A stretch of DNA of 64,000 nucleotides, from positions 1,302,001 through 1,366,000 of the forward strand of contig NZ_CP069354.1 of the NCBI RefSeq assembly GCF_016864375.1, read 5' to 3'. The stretch is from Microvirga sp. VF16. Its GTDB lineage: Bacteria; Pseudomonadota; Alphaproteobacteria; Rhizobiales; Beijerinckiaceae. Shown here piece after piece: positions 53,361 to 62,149 of this stretch (position 1 is the stretch's first letter; each line of letters opens with the position of its first letter). Both the position numbers and the translations under genes were made by a program. Below the pieces are notes generated by a model that was given only the letters and a program-made list of their open reading frames with translations, did no database searches and was not told the origin of the DNA.

Positions 53361-53452
53361 CCGTCATCACCGGCCTTGTGCCGGTGATCCCGATCGGAAA
53401 AGCGCAGTGCTTCACAGCATCGGGATGGCCGGGACAAGCCCGGCCATGACGT
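53361..53452. repeat. Compound REP-like palindromic element
   Basis: Outer arms CGTCAT (53362-53367) and ATGACG (53446-53451). Two inner hairpins: ATCACCGG...CCGGTGAT (53366-53388) and ATGGCCGGG...CCCGGCCAT (53425-53447), plus a middle CCCGAT/ATCGGG pair. The multi-arm form resembles REP/BIME-like repeats of Rhizobiales. Confidence 0.7.
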
Positions 53453-53488
53453 GAGAGAGTGTTGTCACCAACCTCGCGATGCCAATGC

Positions 53489-54298
53489 TCAGCGATGGCT
53501 TGAGATGAACTGCTTGAAGCGCTCAGACTTCGGAGCGCCGAACACCTCCGCCGGCGCACCTTCTTCCTCCACTACGCCCTTGTGCAGGAACACGACCCGG
53601 TTCGACACATCGCGGGCAAAGCCCATCTCGTGCGTCACCACCAGCATGGTGCGGCCTTCCTCGGCGAGCGAGCGCATGACGCGCAGAACCTCACCGACGA
53701 GCTCTGGATCGAGTGCGGAGGTCGGTTCGTCGAACAGCATCACCTTGGGATGCATGGCGAGCGCCCGCGCAATCGCTGCGCGCTGCTGCTGGCCGCCGGA
53801 AAGGTGGGAAGGGTACTGATTGCGTTTGTCGACGATGCCGACCTTTTTCAGCAGCTCCTCGGCCTCGGCGATGCACTCGGCCTTCGGGCGCTTCTGCACA
53901 TGCACGGGCGCTTCGATCACGTTCTCCAGGATCGTCATGTGAGACCAGAGATTGAAGCTCTGGAACACCATGGCGACGCGCGAGCGGATGCGGTCGACCT
54001 GACGCTGGTCTGCAGGCTCCATGCCCTTGCGACCCTTCCGGAGCCCGATGGTCTCTCCGCCGATGCGGATCTCGCCGGAATCAGGCACTTCCAGCATATT
54101 GATGCAGCGGAGCATGGTCGACTTGCCGGAGCCGGAGGCGCCGAGGATCGAGATCACGTCGCCTTCCTTCGCGCTTAGCGACACGCCTTTGAGCACCTCG
54201 AGATTGCCGAAGCTCTTGCGCAGATTGTTGACGGAGACGGCGGGAGCAGCCTCGGCAGAGGCAGGTTGGATCGACAAGGATGCAACTCCATTAGACAT
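53489..54298 (-). CDS. Polar-amino-acid ABC transporter ATP-binding protein (HisP/GlnQ type)
   Basis: 269 residues. Walker [20 protein letters not shown], signature [15 protein letters not shown], Walker [21 protein letters not shown] and H-loop [17 protein letters not shown]. The [20 protein letters not shown] insertion is typical of histidine/lysine-arginine-ornithine importers. It energises the two permeases upstream, whose stop it overlaps by 8 bases. Confidence 0.94.
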   Translation of the reverse strand: MSNGVASLSIQPASAEAAPAVSVNNLRKSFGNLEVLKGVSLSAKEGDVISILGASGSGKSTMLRCINMLEVPDSGEIRIGGETIGLRKGRKGMEPADQRQVDRIRSRVAMVFQSFNLWSHMTILENVIEAPVHVQKRPKAECIAEAEELLKKVGIVDKRNQYPSHLSGGQQQRAAIARALAMHPKVMLFDEPTSALDPELVGEVLRVMRSLAEEGRTMLVVTHEMGFARDVSNRVVFLHKGVVEEEGAPAEVFGAPKSERFKQFISSHR

Positions 54299-55016
54299 GG
54301 GCGGCCTCCAGACGCGGCTCGATGGCCGGGGGGCGGCGCAGATGGGGCGAGAGCCACCATTCGATGGCCATGATGATGCGCGTGATGATGAAGTTGAGGA
54401 TGAGGTAGATCAGGCCCGCGACGATGAAGACCTCGACCGCGCGGAACGTCTGCGAGATGAGTTTCGCGGCAAGTCCGGTCACTTCCATCATGGTGATGAT
54501 GGAGGCAAGCGAGGTTGCCTTCACCATGAGAATGATCTCGCTGCCGTAAGCGGGGAGAGCCTGACGGACGGCGATCGGGAAGACGATGCGGCGGAAGAGC
54601 AGGAAACCCGACATGCCGCAAGCCCGTGCCGCCTCGACCTGGTTGTGAGGCACGGATTGCAGGCCGCCGCGCATGATCTCGCTGGCATAGGCCGCGGTGT
54701 TGAGGGTGAGCGCGAGGACCGCGCACCAATAGGGCTCGCGGAAGAACGTCCACAGGCCCCATTCCTGCAGCGTCGGTCGGAACTGTCCGAGGCCGTAATA
54801 GATCAGGAAGATCTGCACGAGCAGGGGAGTGCCGCGGAACACGAAGACATAGGCCTGAGCCGGCCAGTCGAGTACCTTGATCCTCGACATGCGCATGAGC
54901 GCCAGGAGCATGGCGAAGACGGCGCCGAACGCAACGGACATGAAGGCGAGATTCAGCGTCAGCGGCACGCCGCCCAGGAGCGTGAAGAAGCTGTCGCGCA
55001 TGAAGGCGAAATCCAT
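54291..55016 (-). CDS. Polar-amino-acid ABC permease (HisM type)
   Basis: 241 residues, about five helices. [24 protein letters not shown] at the N-terminus, [18 protein letters not shown] and the ATPase-contact loop [26 protein letters not shown] are typical. Start at ATG 55016 shares its A with the preceding stop codon. Forms the membrane channel with the other permease. Confidence 0.93.
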   Translation of the reverse strand: MDFAFMRDSFFTLLGGVPLTLNLAFMSVAFGAVFAMLLALMRMSRIKVLDWPAQAYVFVFRGTPLLVQIFLIYYGLGQFRPTLQEWGLWTFFREPYWCAVLALTLNTAAYASEIMRGGLQSVPHNQVEAARACGMSGFLLFRRIVFPIAVRQALPAYGSEIILMVKATSLASIITMMEVTGLAAKLISQTFRAVEVFIVAGLIYLILNFIITRIIMAIEWWLSPHLRRPPAIEPRLEAAHV

Positions 55017-55738
55017 CAGGCAGCCCTCCGCATGCCACGCATCGAGTGGGTCTCCGCGCGCTGGAACATGTAGGTCGAAACCCAGGTGATGAGCAGGTAG
55101 AGAACCGCCGCCGTGATGTAGAAGTCGAACGGACGGCGCGTGGAGCCCGCCGCGATGTGCGACTGGCGCAGCAGCTCGACGAGGCCCGTCACGGAGATCA
55201 GGGCGGATTCCTTCAGCACCAGCTGCCACGTGTTGCCGAGGCCCGGAATGGCATAGCGCAGGACCTGCGGAGCGATGATGCGACGGAACATCAGCCAGCG
55301 ATGCATGCCGACCGACCGGGCCGCCTCGATCTCGCCGCGGCTGACGACCTGATAGGCGCCGCGGAAGACCTCGGCCTGATAGGCGCCCGACACGATGCCA
55401 ATGGCCATGGCGCCGGTCGCGAACGCGGGCACGCCGATGAAGCCCTCGGCCCCGAACAGGCTGCCGATGGCGCCGAGCGCCGCGCTGCCGCCGAAATAGA
55501 AGAGATAGATCACGAGAAGATCGGGAATGCCGCGCAGGACGGTGGTGTAACCGTCCGCGAGACTCCGGATCACCAGGTTGCCTCCGATCTTCCCCCAGGC
55601 CACCAGGGTCCCGACAACGGAGCCCGCGAGGAAGCCGCATGTGGCGACGGCAATCGTCATCCCCGTCGCGGTGAGTAGGGCCCATCCCCATCCGTTGGGG
55701 CCGAACCCGACGAGCTCAAAATAGCTCAGCTGCTGCAC
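55016..55738 (-). CDS. Polar-amino-acid ABC permease (HisQ type)
   Basis: 240 residues. Family motifs FLAGSVVGTLVAWGKIGG, VLRGIPDLLVIYLFYFGG, and the ATPase-contact loop EIEAARSVGMHRWLMFRRIIAPQVLRYAIPGLGN. It is the first permease after the binding protein; the stop couples to the next permease. Confidence 0.93.
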   Translation of the reverse strand: MQQLSYFELVGFGPNGWGWALLTATGMTIAVATCGFLAGSVVGTLVAWGKIGGNLVIRSLADGYTTVLRGIPDLLVIYLFYFGGSAALGAIGSLFGAEGFIGVPAFATGAMAIGIVSGAYQAEVFRGAYQVVSRGEIEAARSVGMHRWLMFRRIIAPQVLRYAIPGLGNTWQLVLKESALISVTGLVELLRQSHIAAGSTRRPFDFYITAAVLYLLITWVSTYMFQRAETHSMRGMRRAA

Positions 55739-55871
55739 GCTTTAACTTTCCTGAATAGGCTCACCTTCGAAAAGGGCTGAAGGTGAAGCCGCCATCCGTC
55801 ACATCCGGTACCGCCCATGCCGGCGCCCATCCGGCCCGAGCTTTCGCCAGGCCGGACGGGACACGCTCTTG

Positions 55872-56723
55872 TCAGCTTTGCGGCGTCATGTCGACCTTGA
55901 ACCACTTCTGCGTGAGCTTCGGAATGGTCCCATCATCGACCGCAGCCTGAACGGCCTTGTCGAACATGGCCTTGAGTTCGGTGTCGTCCTTGCGCAGGCC
56001 GACGGCCACGCCGCGCCCGAGCACATCGCCGCTCACCCCACCGCCGGCGATGACCATGTCCTTGAATTCCGGCTTTTCGGTCGTCGCCTTGAGCGAAGAA
56101 TGGGCGGCGAAGATCGCATCGACGCGACCGGCGGAGAGATCGAGATCGTGCTGCTCCGTGGTCTTGTACTCACGGATAGTGATCGTGTCCTTGAGGTACT
56201 TTTCCAGGAATTGCGAGTTCACGGTCGAGCCCTGGACACCGATGGTCTTGCCCTTCAGGAGCGGCTTCCATTCCTCGATCATCGCCTTCGACGCGGCCGC
56301 ATCCTTGTCGAGGCTGAACCGCTTGCCCTCGCCGGCGAGCTTCGCCAGAGGCGAGTCCTTCATCACGCCCCAGCCGTGGAGGCCCGAGGCATAGGGACGG
56401 GAGAAGTTGATCGTCTCGAGGCGCTTGTCGGTGATGTTCATGCCGGCCATGATGGCATCGTACTTCTTCGCCTGAAGCGCCGGAATGATGCCGTCCCAGT
56501 CCTGAGCGACAATCTCGCACTTGACGTTCATGCGCTTGCACAGGTCGTTGGCGAGGTCGATCTCGAAGCCTTCGAGCTTGCCGCCCGCACCCGTGAAGTT
56601 CCACGGAGCATAGGCGCCTTCCGTGGCAATCTTGACGGTCTTCTCCTGCGCCGTCGCTCCGCCGATGGCGAGCGTTGAGGCCAGCAGGCCGAGACCCAGA
56701 ACTTGAAAGAGTTTCATTGTCAT
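55872..56723 (-). CDS. Polar-amino-acid substrate-binding protein 1
   Basis: 283 residues. Signal peptide in residues 1-25 (ends ATAQ). Type-2 binding fold: VKIATEGAYAPWNFTGAGGK, GFEIDLANDLCKRMNVKCEI with the family Cys pair around it, VAQDWDGIIPAL and YDAIMAGMNITDKR. These are the usual lysine/arginine/ornithine/histidine (and opine) binding pattern. It feeds the permease pair downstream on the same strand. N-lobe almost identical to the neighbour at 56938; C-lobe diverged. Confidence 0.92.
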   Translation of the reverse strand: MTMKLFQVLGLGLLASTLAIGGATAQEKTVKIATEGAYAPWNFTGAGGKLEGFEIDLANDLCKRMNVKCEIVAQDWDGIIPALQAKKYDAIMAGMNITDKRLETINFSRPYASGLHGWGVMKDSPLAKLAGEGKRFSLDKDAAASKAMIEEWKPLLKGKTIGVQGSTVNSQFLEKYLKDTITIREYKTTEQHDLDLSAGRVDAIFAAHSSLKATTEKPEFKDMVIAGGGVSGDVLGRGVAVGLRKDDTELKAMFDKAVQAAVDDGTIPKLTQKWFKVDMTPQS

Positions 56724-56890
56724 CCCTCTGGTCAGCTTCGACTGATCCTATTGTCGGATGAAGGCCGTCAGGGACCCCCATCTCGCGCCCAGAAGCTAAC
56801 ATTCAAAAGCCAAGCCGGCGCAAGTCCTAAACATGCTGAATAAAGCGCCCAAGCTGGCGATTTCGGTCGCAGTTGAGGTGGATCGATACA

Positions 56891-56918
56891 AAAAAGGCGC
56901 GGCCGAAGCCGCGCCTTG
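56891..56918 (-). terminator. Terminator of binding-protein gene 2
   Basis: On the minus strand AAGGCGCGGC pairs with GCCGCGCCTT and a T-run follows (A-run at 56889-56895). It separates the two binding-protein genes, so the second one downstream must have its own promoter or read-through. Confidence 0.82.
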
Positions 56919-56937
56919 GATGTTCGATCCGATGGGA

Positions 56938-57783
56938 TCAGGAACGGGGGGTGGTGTCGATCTTGAACCACTTCTCGGACAGCTTCTTGATCGTGCCGTC
57001 CTTGATCGCGGCCTGGATCGCGTCCTCGAAGCTCTTCTTGAGTTCGGTTTCGCCTTTGCGCAGGCCGACGCCGACGCCGGCGCCGAGCATGCCGCCGGTG
57101 ATGGACGGGCCGACCATGGTGTAGTCCTTGAACTCGGGCTTCTCGAGGGTGCCGATGATAGCGGTCGAGTCAGCCAGAACCGCATCGATGCGCCCGGCAG
57201 CCAGATCGAGATCGTGCTGCTCGGTGGCCTTGTACTCGCGGATCTCGGCCGTGCCCTTCAGGTACTTGTCGGCGAAGTTCGAATGGATCGTCGAGGTCTG
57301 GACGCCGACGGTCTTGCCCTTCAGGAGCGGCTTGTAGGCCTCGATGGCCTTCTCGGCGGCAGCCTGCTGCGAGGAGAGGTTATAGGCCTCGCCCGTGCCC
57401 GGGACCTTGGCAAGCGGAGAGTTCTTCGCCACCAGGAGGCCATTCGGGGAGTTGGCGTAAGGACCAGCGAAGTCGATGGTCTTCTTGCGCTCGTCGGTGA
57501 TGCTCATGCCGGCCATGATGGCGTCGTACTTCTTGGCAGTGAGCGCCGGGATGATGCCATCCCAGTCCTGAGCCACGATCTCGCAGGTGACGTTCATACG
57601 CTTGCACAGGTCGTTGGCGAGGTCGATCTCGAAGCCCTCGAGCTTGCCGCCCGCACCGGTGAAGTTCCACGGGGCATAGGCGCCTTCCGTGGCGATCTTT
57701 ACCGTCTTCTGTTGGGCGGCCGCTCCGCCGATGGCGAGAGCCGAGCCGAGGAGAGCCAAGCCGACGGACTTAACGAATTTCAT
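56938..57783 (-). CDS. Polar-amino-acid substrate-binding protein 2
   Basis: 281 residues, signal peptide in residues 1-23. Same fold and N-lobe as binding protein 1 (VKIATEGAYAPWNFTGAGGK, GFEIDLANDLCKRMNVTCEI, YDAIMAGMSITDER), but the C-lobe (TIDFAGPYANSPNGLLVAKN, ADSTAIIGTLEKPEF) differs. It likely arose by tandem duplication and may bind a different amino acid or opine. It has its own terminator. Confidence 0.92.
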   Translation of the reverse strand: MKFVKSVGLALLGSALAIGGAAAQQKTVKIATEGAYAPWNFTGAGGKLEGFEIDLANDLCKRMNVTCEIVAQDWDGIIPALTAKKYDAIMAGMSITDERKKTIDFAGPYANSPNGLLVAKNSPLAKVPGTGEAYNLSSQQAAAEKAIEAYKPLLKGKTVGVQTSTIHSNFADKYLKGTAEIREYKATEQHDLDLAAGRIDAVLADSTAIIGTLEKPEFKDYTMVGPSITGGMLGAGVGVGLRKGETELKKSFEDAIQAAIKDGTIKKLSEKWFKIDTTPRS

Positions 57784-57907
57784 AGTCGTTCCCTTGTTTG
57801 TGGGCCCCGGCTGCAGCTGAGGCCTGATTTAACCGCGGCCGTTCGGGCCGCGCCGTGACGCAGTAACAGCCAAACTTAGCAAAAAGGCAAGAGGTGGCCG
57901 GAAGGCC

Positions 57908-58606
57908 TCACACAACCCGCAGCCTGATCTCGCCGAGGCCCTCAATGGCGCCCACCATGGTCTGACCTTGCGTCACAGCCCCCACGCCATCCGGAGTTCC
58001 GGAGAAGATCATGTCGCCCGGGGCAAGCTCGAAATAGGCGGAGAGATAGGCGATCTGCTCGGCGACGGACCAGATCATGTCGGACAGATCCGCCTTCTGC
58101 TTGAGGGTGCCGTCCACCGCCAGGGAGATGGTTCCGCTCGCTGGATGGCCGATCGTCGAAGCCGGGTGGAGCGGACCGACCGGGCCTGAGTGATCCGCCG
58201 CCTTGCCCAGTTCCCAGGGACGGCGCAGCTGCTTGGCTTCGTCCTGGAGGTCGCGGCGGGTCATGTCGAGGCCAACCGCATAGCCGAAGACGTGCTCGAG
58301 GGCCCGCTCGACAGGAATGTCCTTGCCGCCCTTGGCCAGCGCCACGACCATCTCGATTTCGAAATGGTAGTTCCCGGTCTTCGGCGGATAGGAATGATCC
58401 GCCGTTTCGCCTTCCGGGACAGGCTGGAGAGCGTCCGCCGGTTTCATGAAGAAGAAGGGCGGCTCGCGGGTCGGATCGCCGCCCATCTCCCGCGCATGGG
58501 CCGCATAGTTACGGCCGACGCAATAGACGCGGCGGATCGGAAACAGGTCGGTGCTGCCGGCAACGGGGAGGGCGGGAATCGAAGGCGCGGGAATGATGTA
58601 GGCCAT
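57908..58606 (-). CDS. Fumarylacetoacetate-hydrolase-family protein
   Basis: 232 residues. FAH motifs: CVGRNYAAHAREMGG, PFFFMKPADAL, FEIEMVVALAKGGKD (the metal-binding Glu residues), YAVGLDMTRRDLQ, and FSGTPDGVGAVTQGQTM. The small size suits fumarylpyruvate/maleylpyruvate or oxaloacetate-type hydrolases in aromatic-acid breakdown. Substrate not certain. Single gene. Confidence 0.9.
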   Translation of the reverse strand: MAYIIPAPSIPALPVAGSTDLFPIRRVYCVGRNYAAHAREMGGDPTREPPFFFMKPADALQPVPEGETADHSYPPKTGNYHFEIEMVVALAKGGKDIPVERALEHVFGYAVGLDMTRRDLQDEAKQLRRPWELGKAADHSGPVGPLHPASTIGHPASGTISLAVDGTLKQKADLSDMIWSVAEQIAYLSAYFELAPGDMIFSGTPDGVGAVTQGQTMVGAIEGLGEIRLRVV

Positions 58607-58721
58607 GGAAGCTCGCGATAGGTCGGCGAATAAGGTCCGAATGGCTCCTTCCTACACGTTAGGAGGCGCACCACAAGCCGGCACGGTCAGGTTCGCGATG
58701 CCGCTTTCGGCGAATACGAAA

Positions 58722-58744
58722 ACGGCGGGCCGTGAGCCCGCCGT
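58722..58744 (-). terminator. Terminator of the DUF4142 gene
   Basis: 9-bp stem ACGGCGGGC with complement, 5-base loop, and on the minus strand a TTTTC tail. Confidence 0.8.
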
Positions 58745-58769
58745 GAAGTCCTTGTCTCTGTGCTGCCGT

Positions 58770-59588
58770 TTAACGGCGCGCCGTGCCGCCGGGAAGGCGA
58801 CGGGCTTCCGCGGCGTGCTGCTCGATATGCGGCACGACCGAGGCTGCGAACTGGCGCAGGGACGGATCGTTGCCGGCTTGGGCATAACCCGAATGCAGAG
58901 CCAGAGCTTCCTGGTGAGCCTCGCGCTGGGCCTGGCCATAGAGTCGGTCGAATTGCGGGCCCGAAGCGGCGGCGAGTTGGTTCAGCATGGCGGTCTTCTC
59001 GGGGCTGAGCGGCATGCCGAGACGGATCGGAGTGACCGAGCCGGTCGATTGCACATCGGCCGCACGGCCCGCCGCAGCGCCCGTGGTCGCGCCGACACCC
59101 GCGCCAACCGCTGCGCCTACCGGCCCACCGACCACGGCGCCGACACCGGCTCCAGCCAAGGCACCGGTCGCAGTCCCGCCGGCCGTGCCGGGAGTTCCGC
59201 TCGCCGCAGCATCGGCTGCCGCGCCCGTAGTTGCGCCGACGCCGGCACCGACGGCTGCACCTACGGGGCCGCCCACCAAGGCGCCGATGCCCGCACCGGC
59301 CAGACCGCCGCCGAGCGAACCGCCGATGAACTGACCGGACGCGGTATAGACCGGGCGACCGCCGTTGAGGGCCTGGCTGGTCATGGCATGGTCTTTAATC
59401 ATGTCTTCTGCGTAGCGGCGCACGGCAGGATTGCGCGAACGCTCAAGGGCAAGCTGGCTCGAGGCGATCTCGAAGGCATCCGATTGAGCCGCCATCCTGC
59501 GATAGGTCTGACTGTCCATGATCTGGGCAGTGGCCGGGACGGCCGAAACGGATGCAAGCAAGGCCGCAAGGGAAAGATATTTTTTCAT
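58770..59588 (-). CDS. DUF4142 protein with two glycine-zipper repeats inserted
   Basis: 272 residues from ATG 59588. Signal peptide in residues 1-22 (ends ATAQ). Residues 27-72 (MDSQTYRRMAAQSDAFEIAS, LALERSRNPAVRRYAEDMI) and 195-265 (LSPEKTAMLNQLA, FDRLYGQAQREAHQEAL) are the halves of a ferritin-like DUF4142 four-helix domain. Between them are two near-identical glycine-zipper blocks, about 97-125 and 145-173 (LVGGPVGAAVGAGVGATTGA). The insertion could place a membrane-binding hairpin inside the helical domain. Function unknown; periplasmic stress protein by family habit. Confidence 0.85.
   Translation of the reverse strand: MKKYLSLAALLASVSAVPATAQIMDSQTYRRMAAQSDAFEIASSQLALERSRNPAVRRYAEDMIKDHAMTSQALNGGRPVYTASGQFIGGSLGGGLAGAGIGALVGGPVGAAVGAGVGATTGAAADAAASGTPGTAGGTATGALAGAGVGAVVGGPVGAAVGAGVGATTGAAAGRAADVQSTGSVTPIRLGMPLSPEKTAMLNQLAAASGPQFDRLYGQAQREAHQEALALHSGYAQAGNDPSLRQFAASVVPHIEQHAAEARRLPGGTARR
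59070..59300. repeat. Tandem coding repeat of the glycine-zipper block
   Basis: Blocks at 59070-59156 and 59214-59300 encode nearly the same 29 residues; they lie inside the DUF4142 gene and differ at few bases. Confidence 0.7.
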
Positions 59589-59871
59589 GGGATGACTCCT
59601 GTTGTCAGGGGGGCGCAGAACGCCAAGCGAAGCCAATCGGGCTTGCAAGCTCATGGTGTCTGCTGCACCCCTTCAACGGAGGGCGATCTGAGCGGTTCCA
59701 GAAGAGATAAGGATATGCTGCCATCAAGGATGAAACGGATGGCAACTGTCAGGAAGATAGTTCGTCAATCCCAGTCAAAACAACGGTTTCCAGTGAAGTT
59801 CCTCATTTCAGGTGGTGGGTGAGGCCTTGTCATAAACTTTGCGTCCCAAGAAGCTGGGCCGAAAAGCAGAA

Positions 59872-60786
59872 TCAAAGCTTATCTTTTGGCTGACGAATGC
59901 GTGCAAGCGATAGCATGCCCATCCCGCCGACCGTACCGTCAGGCTTCAGGCCGCGCAGCTCTGCCGTCAGGAGGAAGCCGGTGTCGTCGCGGTCGATGGT
60001 GAAGAGATGATAGCCAGCCTTGTGGGTCAGCGTCCCGCTGCGGGCCGAGGCGGACGGCGCGCCGATGACCGGAATGGGACCGCGCGGACCGTCGAGATGG
60101 GCGAGCGAGCCGACATGGTTGTGGCCATGGAGTACGAGTTCGGCGCCGACTCGGCCCAGCATCTTCTCGAAGCGGCGCGCATCGGTGAGATTGCGCCCGG
60201 CCTCGGCCCCGCCGACATGCGGCGGGTGGTGAATGAGGATGATGCGGAAACAGTCTGGATCGCGCCCGAGCTCTCCGAGAATCTGCTCGACAGCCTTCGA
60301 TTGCTTCGAGCCGACCCGGCCCGAGGCCACGAAGGGCAGGGTCGGGATCGCCGATGACAGGCCAATGATGGCGATGCGCCCGTAGCGACGCAGATAGGGA
60401 AAGACGGCCTCACGGCCGTCGTCGCCGCGGGTCCAGGGCGCAATCTCTCGCATGAGGCCTTCGAGGGACCCGCGAACATAGGCGTCGTGATTGCCCGGCA
60501 CGAAGGTGACACGAGACGGATCGCCCAGACCTTCGAGAAAAACGCGTGATGTCTTCCATTCGTCTGGCAGGCCGATATTGCAGGTGTCGCCCGTACAGGT
60601 GATGTGGTCGGGCTTCTGCGCATGGATGTCGGCGACGAGCTCGGCCAGGAGCTCCATGTCGTGCAGATCCTGCCGGCTGCGGTGCCAGTTGTACCAGCCG
60701 GTCAGGCGCTTGCTCAAAAGCTGCTTCAGGCGCGGCCGGGGAAGCGGGCCCACATGGGGGTCGGTCAGATGAGCGATGCGGAACAT
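59872..60786 (-). CDS. Calcineurin-like metallophosphoesterase
   Basis: 304 residues from ATG 60786. Metal-ligand motifs in order: HLTDPHVG, CTGDTCNIG, VPGNHDAY, LIHHPP and LHGHNHVG. The DPHVG first motif and overall form resemble the 3',5'-cyclic-nucleotide/ DNA-repair exonuclease-like phosphoesterases. Real substrate not known. The mbfA gene begins upstream on the same strand; the two may be transcribed together, gap 53 bases. Confidence 0.88.
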   Translation of the reverse strand: MFRIAHLTDPHVGPLPRPRLKQLLSKRLTGWYNWHRSRQDLHDMELLAELVADIHAQKPDHITCTGDTCNIGLPDEWKTSRVFLEGLGDPSRVTFVPGNHDAYVRGSLEGLMREIAPWTRGDDGREAVFPYLRRYGRIAIIGLSSAIPTLPFVASGRVGSKQSKAVEQILGELGRDPDCFRIILIHHPPHVGGAEAGRNLTDARRFEKMLGRVGAELVLHGHNHVGSLAHLDGPRGPIPVIGAPSASARSGTLTHKAGYHLFTIDRDDTGFLLTAELRGLKPDGTVGGMGMLSLARIRQPKDKL

Positions 60787-60839
60787 GGCGGCCGGGTTGA
60801 TGCGAGGGAAGCGAGAGTTCGCGCGCGTGGCCCGATCCG

Positions 60840-61811
60840 TCAAGCGCTGCCGATGAAGATGCCGGCGAGAAGCACCAGAACGCCGCCGACGATGACCTGA
60901 TAGGTCGCGCGCCAGAACGGCGTCTCCATGTATCGCGTGCGGATCCATGAAATGGCGACGAGTTCGACCGCCACGACGAGCGTTGCGATGCTGGTCGCGA
61001 GAATGAATGCATTGGGCCAGGAATCCGGCACGAGATAGGGCAGGGTATGGCCGATGCCACCGGCTGCCGTCATGACGCCGCAGACGAGGCCGCGCAGCCA
61101 GGGCGAACCGCGGCCGGTGATCTCACCGTCGTCGGAGAGCGCTTCCGTCAGGCCCATGCTGATGCCGGCGCCGACCGAGGCTGCAAGCCCGACCAGAAAG
61201 GTCTCCCAGTTGTTCTGGGTGGCGAAGGCCGCGGCAAACAGGGGCGCGAGGGTCGAAACCGAGCCGTCGATGAGCCCGGCCAGACCTGGCTGCACATATT
61301 GCAGCACGAAGAGTCTGTGGCGGGCGTGCTCCTCGGCAGCTTCGACGTTCTCGGTCAGGTGGGCAGCATGCAACTCGCTCGCCTTGCGCTCATGACCGCG
61401 CTCGACTTCCGCGAGCTTCGTGAACAATTCCCGCACGGATACGTCCAGGGTCTGCTGGGCGGCCTTTTCATAGAAATTCGCCGCCTGCAGCTCCATGACC
61501 TCCGCCTCGCGGCGCATGCGGTTGAGATCGAGATGCGGGCTCCACCAAAAGGCGCGGCGCTTCAGGAAGCCGCGCACGTCCTCCCGGCGGATGGGAGGCA
61601 GATGCTCGCCGAAACGGGAGCGATAGAAGCCGTAGAGGGAATTGCGATGGGCTCGCTCTTCCTCGGCCATGCCGTCGAAGATCTCGGCCGAGGCGGGGAA
61701 ATCGGGACGGAGGCGATCCGCGAAATGCTGGTAGATCCGCGAATCTTCCTCTTCGTTGCCGATGGCGAGCGCGATAACCTCGCGCTCGGACAATTCAGAC
61801 AGAGACTTCAT
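60840..61811 (-). CDS. mbfA: Membrane-bound ferritin MbfA (ferritin-like + VIT1-type exporter)
   Basis: 323 residues. Residues 1-160 are a ferritin-like di-iron domain (IALAIGNEEEDSRIYQHFADR, EIFDGMAEEERAHRNSLYGF, VMELQAANFYEKAAQQT, LAEVERGHERKASEL; the Glu and His ligands are visible). Residues 170-320 are VIT1/CCC1-type membrane helices (GLIDGSVSTLAPLFAAAFAT, ISMGLTEALSDDGEI). In Bradyrhizobium and Agrobacterium MbfA exports iron under iron-rich or acid/peroxide stress and is controlled by Irr. A perfect Irr box sits just ahead of the start, which strongly supports both identity and regulation. Confidence 0.95.
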   Translation of the reverse strand: MKSLSELSEREVIALAIGNEEEDSRIYQHFADRLRPDFPASAEIFDGMAEEERAHRNSLYGFYRSRFGEHLPPIRREDVRGFLKRRAFWWSPHLDLNRMRREAEVMELQAANFYEKAAQQTLDVSVRELFTKLAEVERGHERKASELHAAHLTENVEAAEEHARHRLFVLQYVQPGLAGLIDGSVSTLAPLFAAAFATQNNWETFLVGLAASVGAGISMGLTEALSDDGEITGRGSPWLRGLVCGVMTAAGGIGHTLPYLVPDSWPNAFILATSIATLVVAVELVAISWIRTRYMETPFWRATYQVIVGGVLVLLAGIFIGSA

Positions 61812-61822
61812 ACCCGCTCCTA

Positions 61823-61839
61823 TTTAGAAATATTCTAAA
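61823..61839 (-). promoter_or_regulatory. Irr box / iron control element of mbfA
   Basis: TTTAGAA-ATA-TTCTAAA, a perfect 17-base palindrome 12 bases before the mbfA start. It matches the ICE consensus bound by Irr, which represses mbfA when iron is low. Confidence 0.85.
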
Positions 61840-61896
61840 CAAGAAAGCGGGCTGCCGCCAAGTCTCCCTGTGTGGGCAGGGAGAATGGCGCGAAAC

Positions 61897-62016
61897 TCAG
61901 TACTGCGCGCCCGGGATCAGGGTCGAATAGATCGAGCGGTCCTCAAGGTTGAGGGCCGGGGACCAGGAGAAGCGGGCGGAACGGTTGAGACGGGACAGGA
62001 TCAGCGCGAGAAACAT
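61897..62016 (-). CDS. Possible small protein
   Basis: 39 residues from ATG 62016, starting MFLALILSRLNRSARFSWSP. The N-terminal part is hydrophobic and could be a short membrane segment. AAAGGTG lies ahead as a weak ribosome binding site. No homology known to me; may be chance. Confidence 0.3.
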   Translation of the reverse strand: MFLALILSRLNRSARFSWSPALNLEDRSIYSTLIPGAQY

Positions 62017-62149
62017 TGGAGCACCTTTGGTTGGCGCTGTCTTAGACCTTCGTATAATGCGGGTCACGCGCCAAATTGCGAGAACAGCTATGCATTTCAT
62101 GAATGGCCACGTTCATCGTCCGGTAATCTTGTTCTGATTGGGTGGTTCG

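Noticed and set aside
56833..57858. 341-residue plus-strand open frame
   Set aside because: Antisense shadow of binding-protein gene 2.
58605..59822. 405-residue plus-strand open frame
   Set aside because: Antisense to the DUF4142 gene; the low-complexity part mirrors the glycine-zipper DNA.
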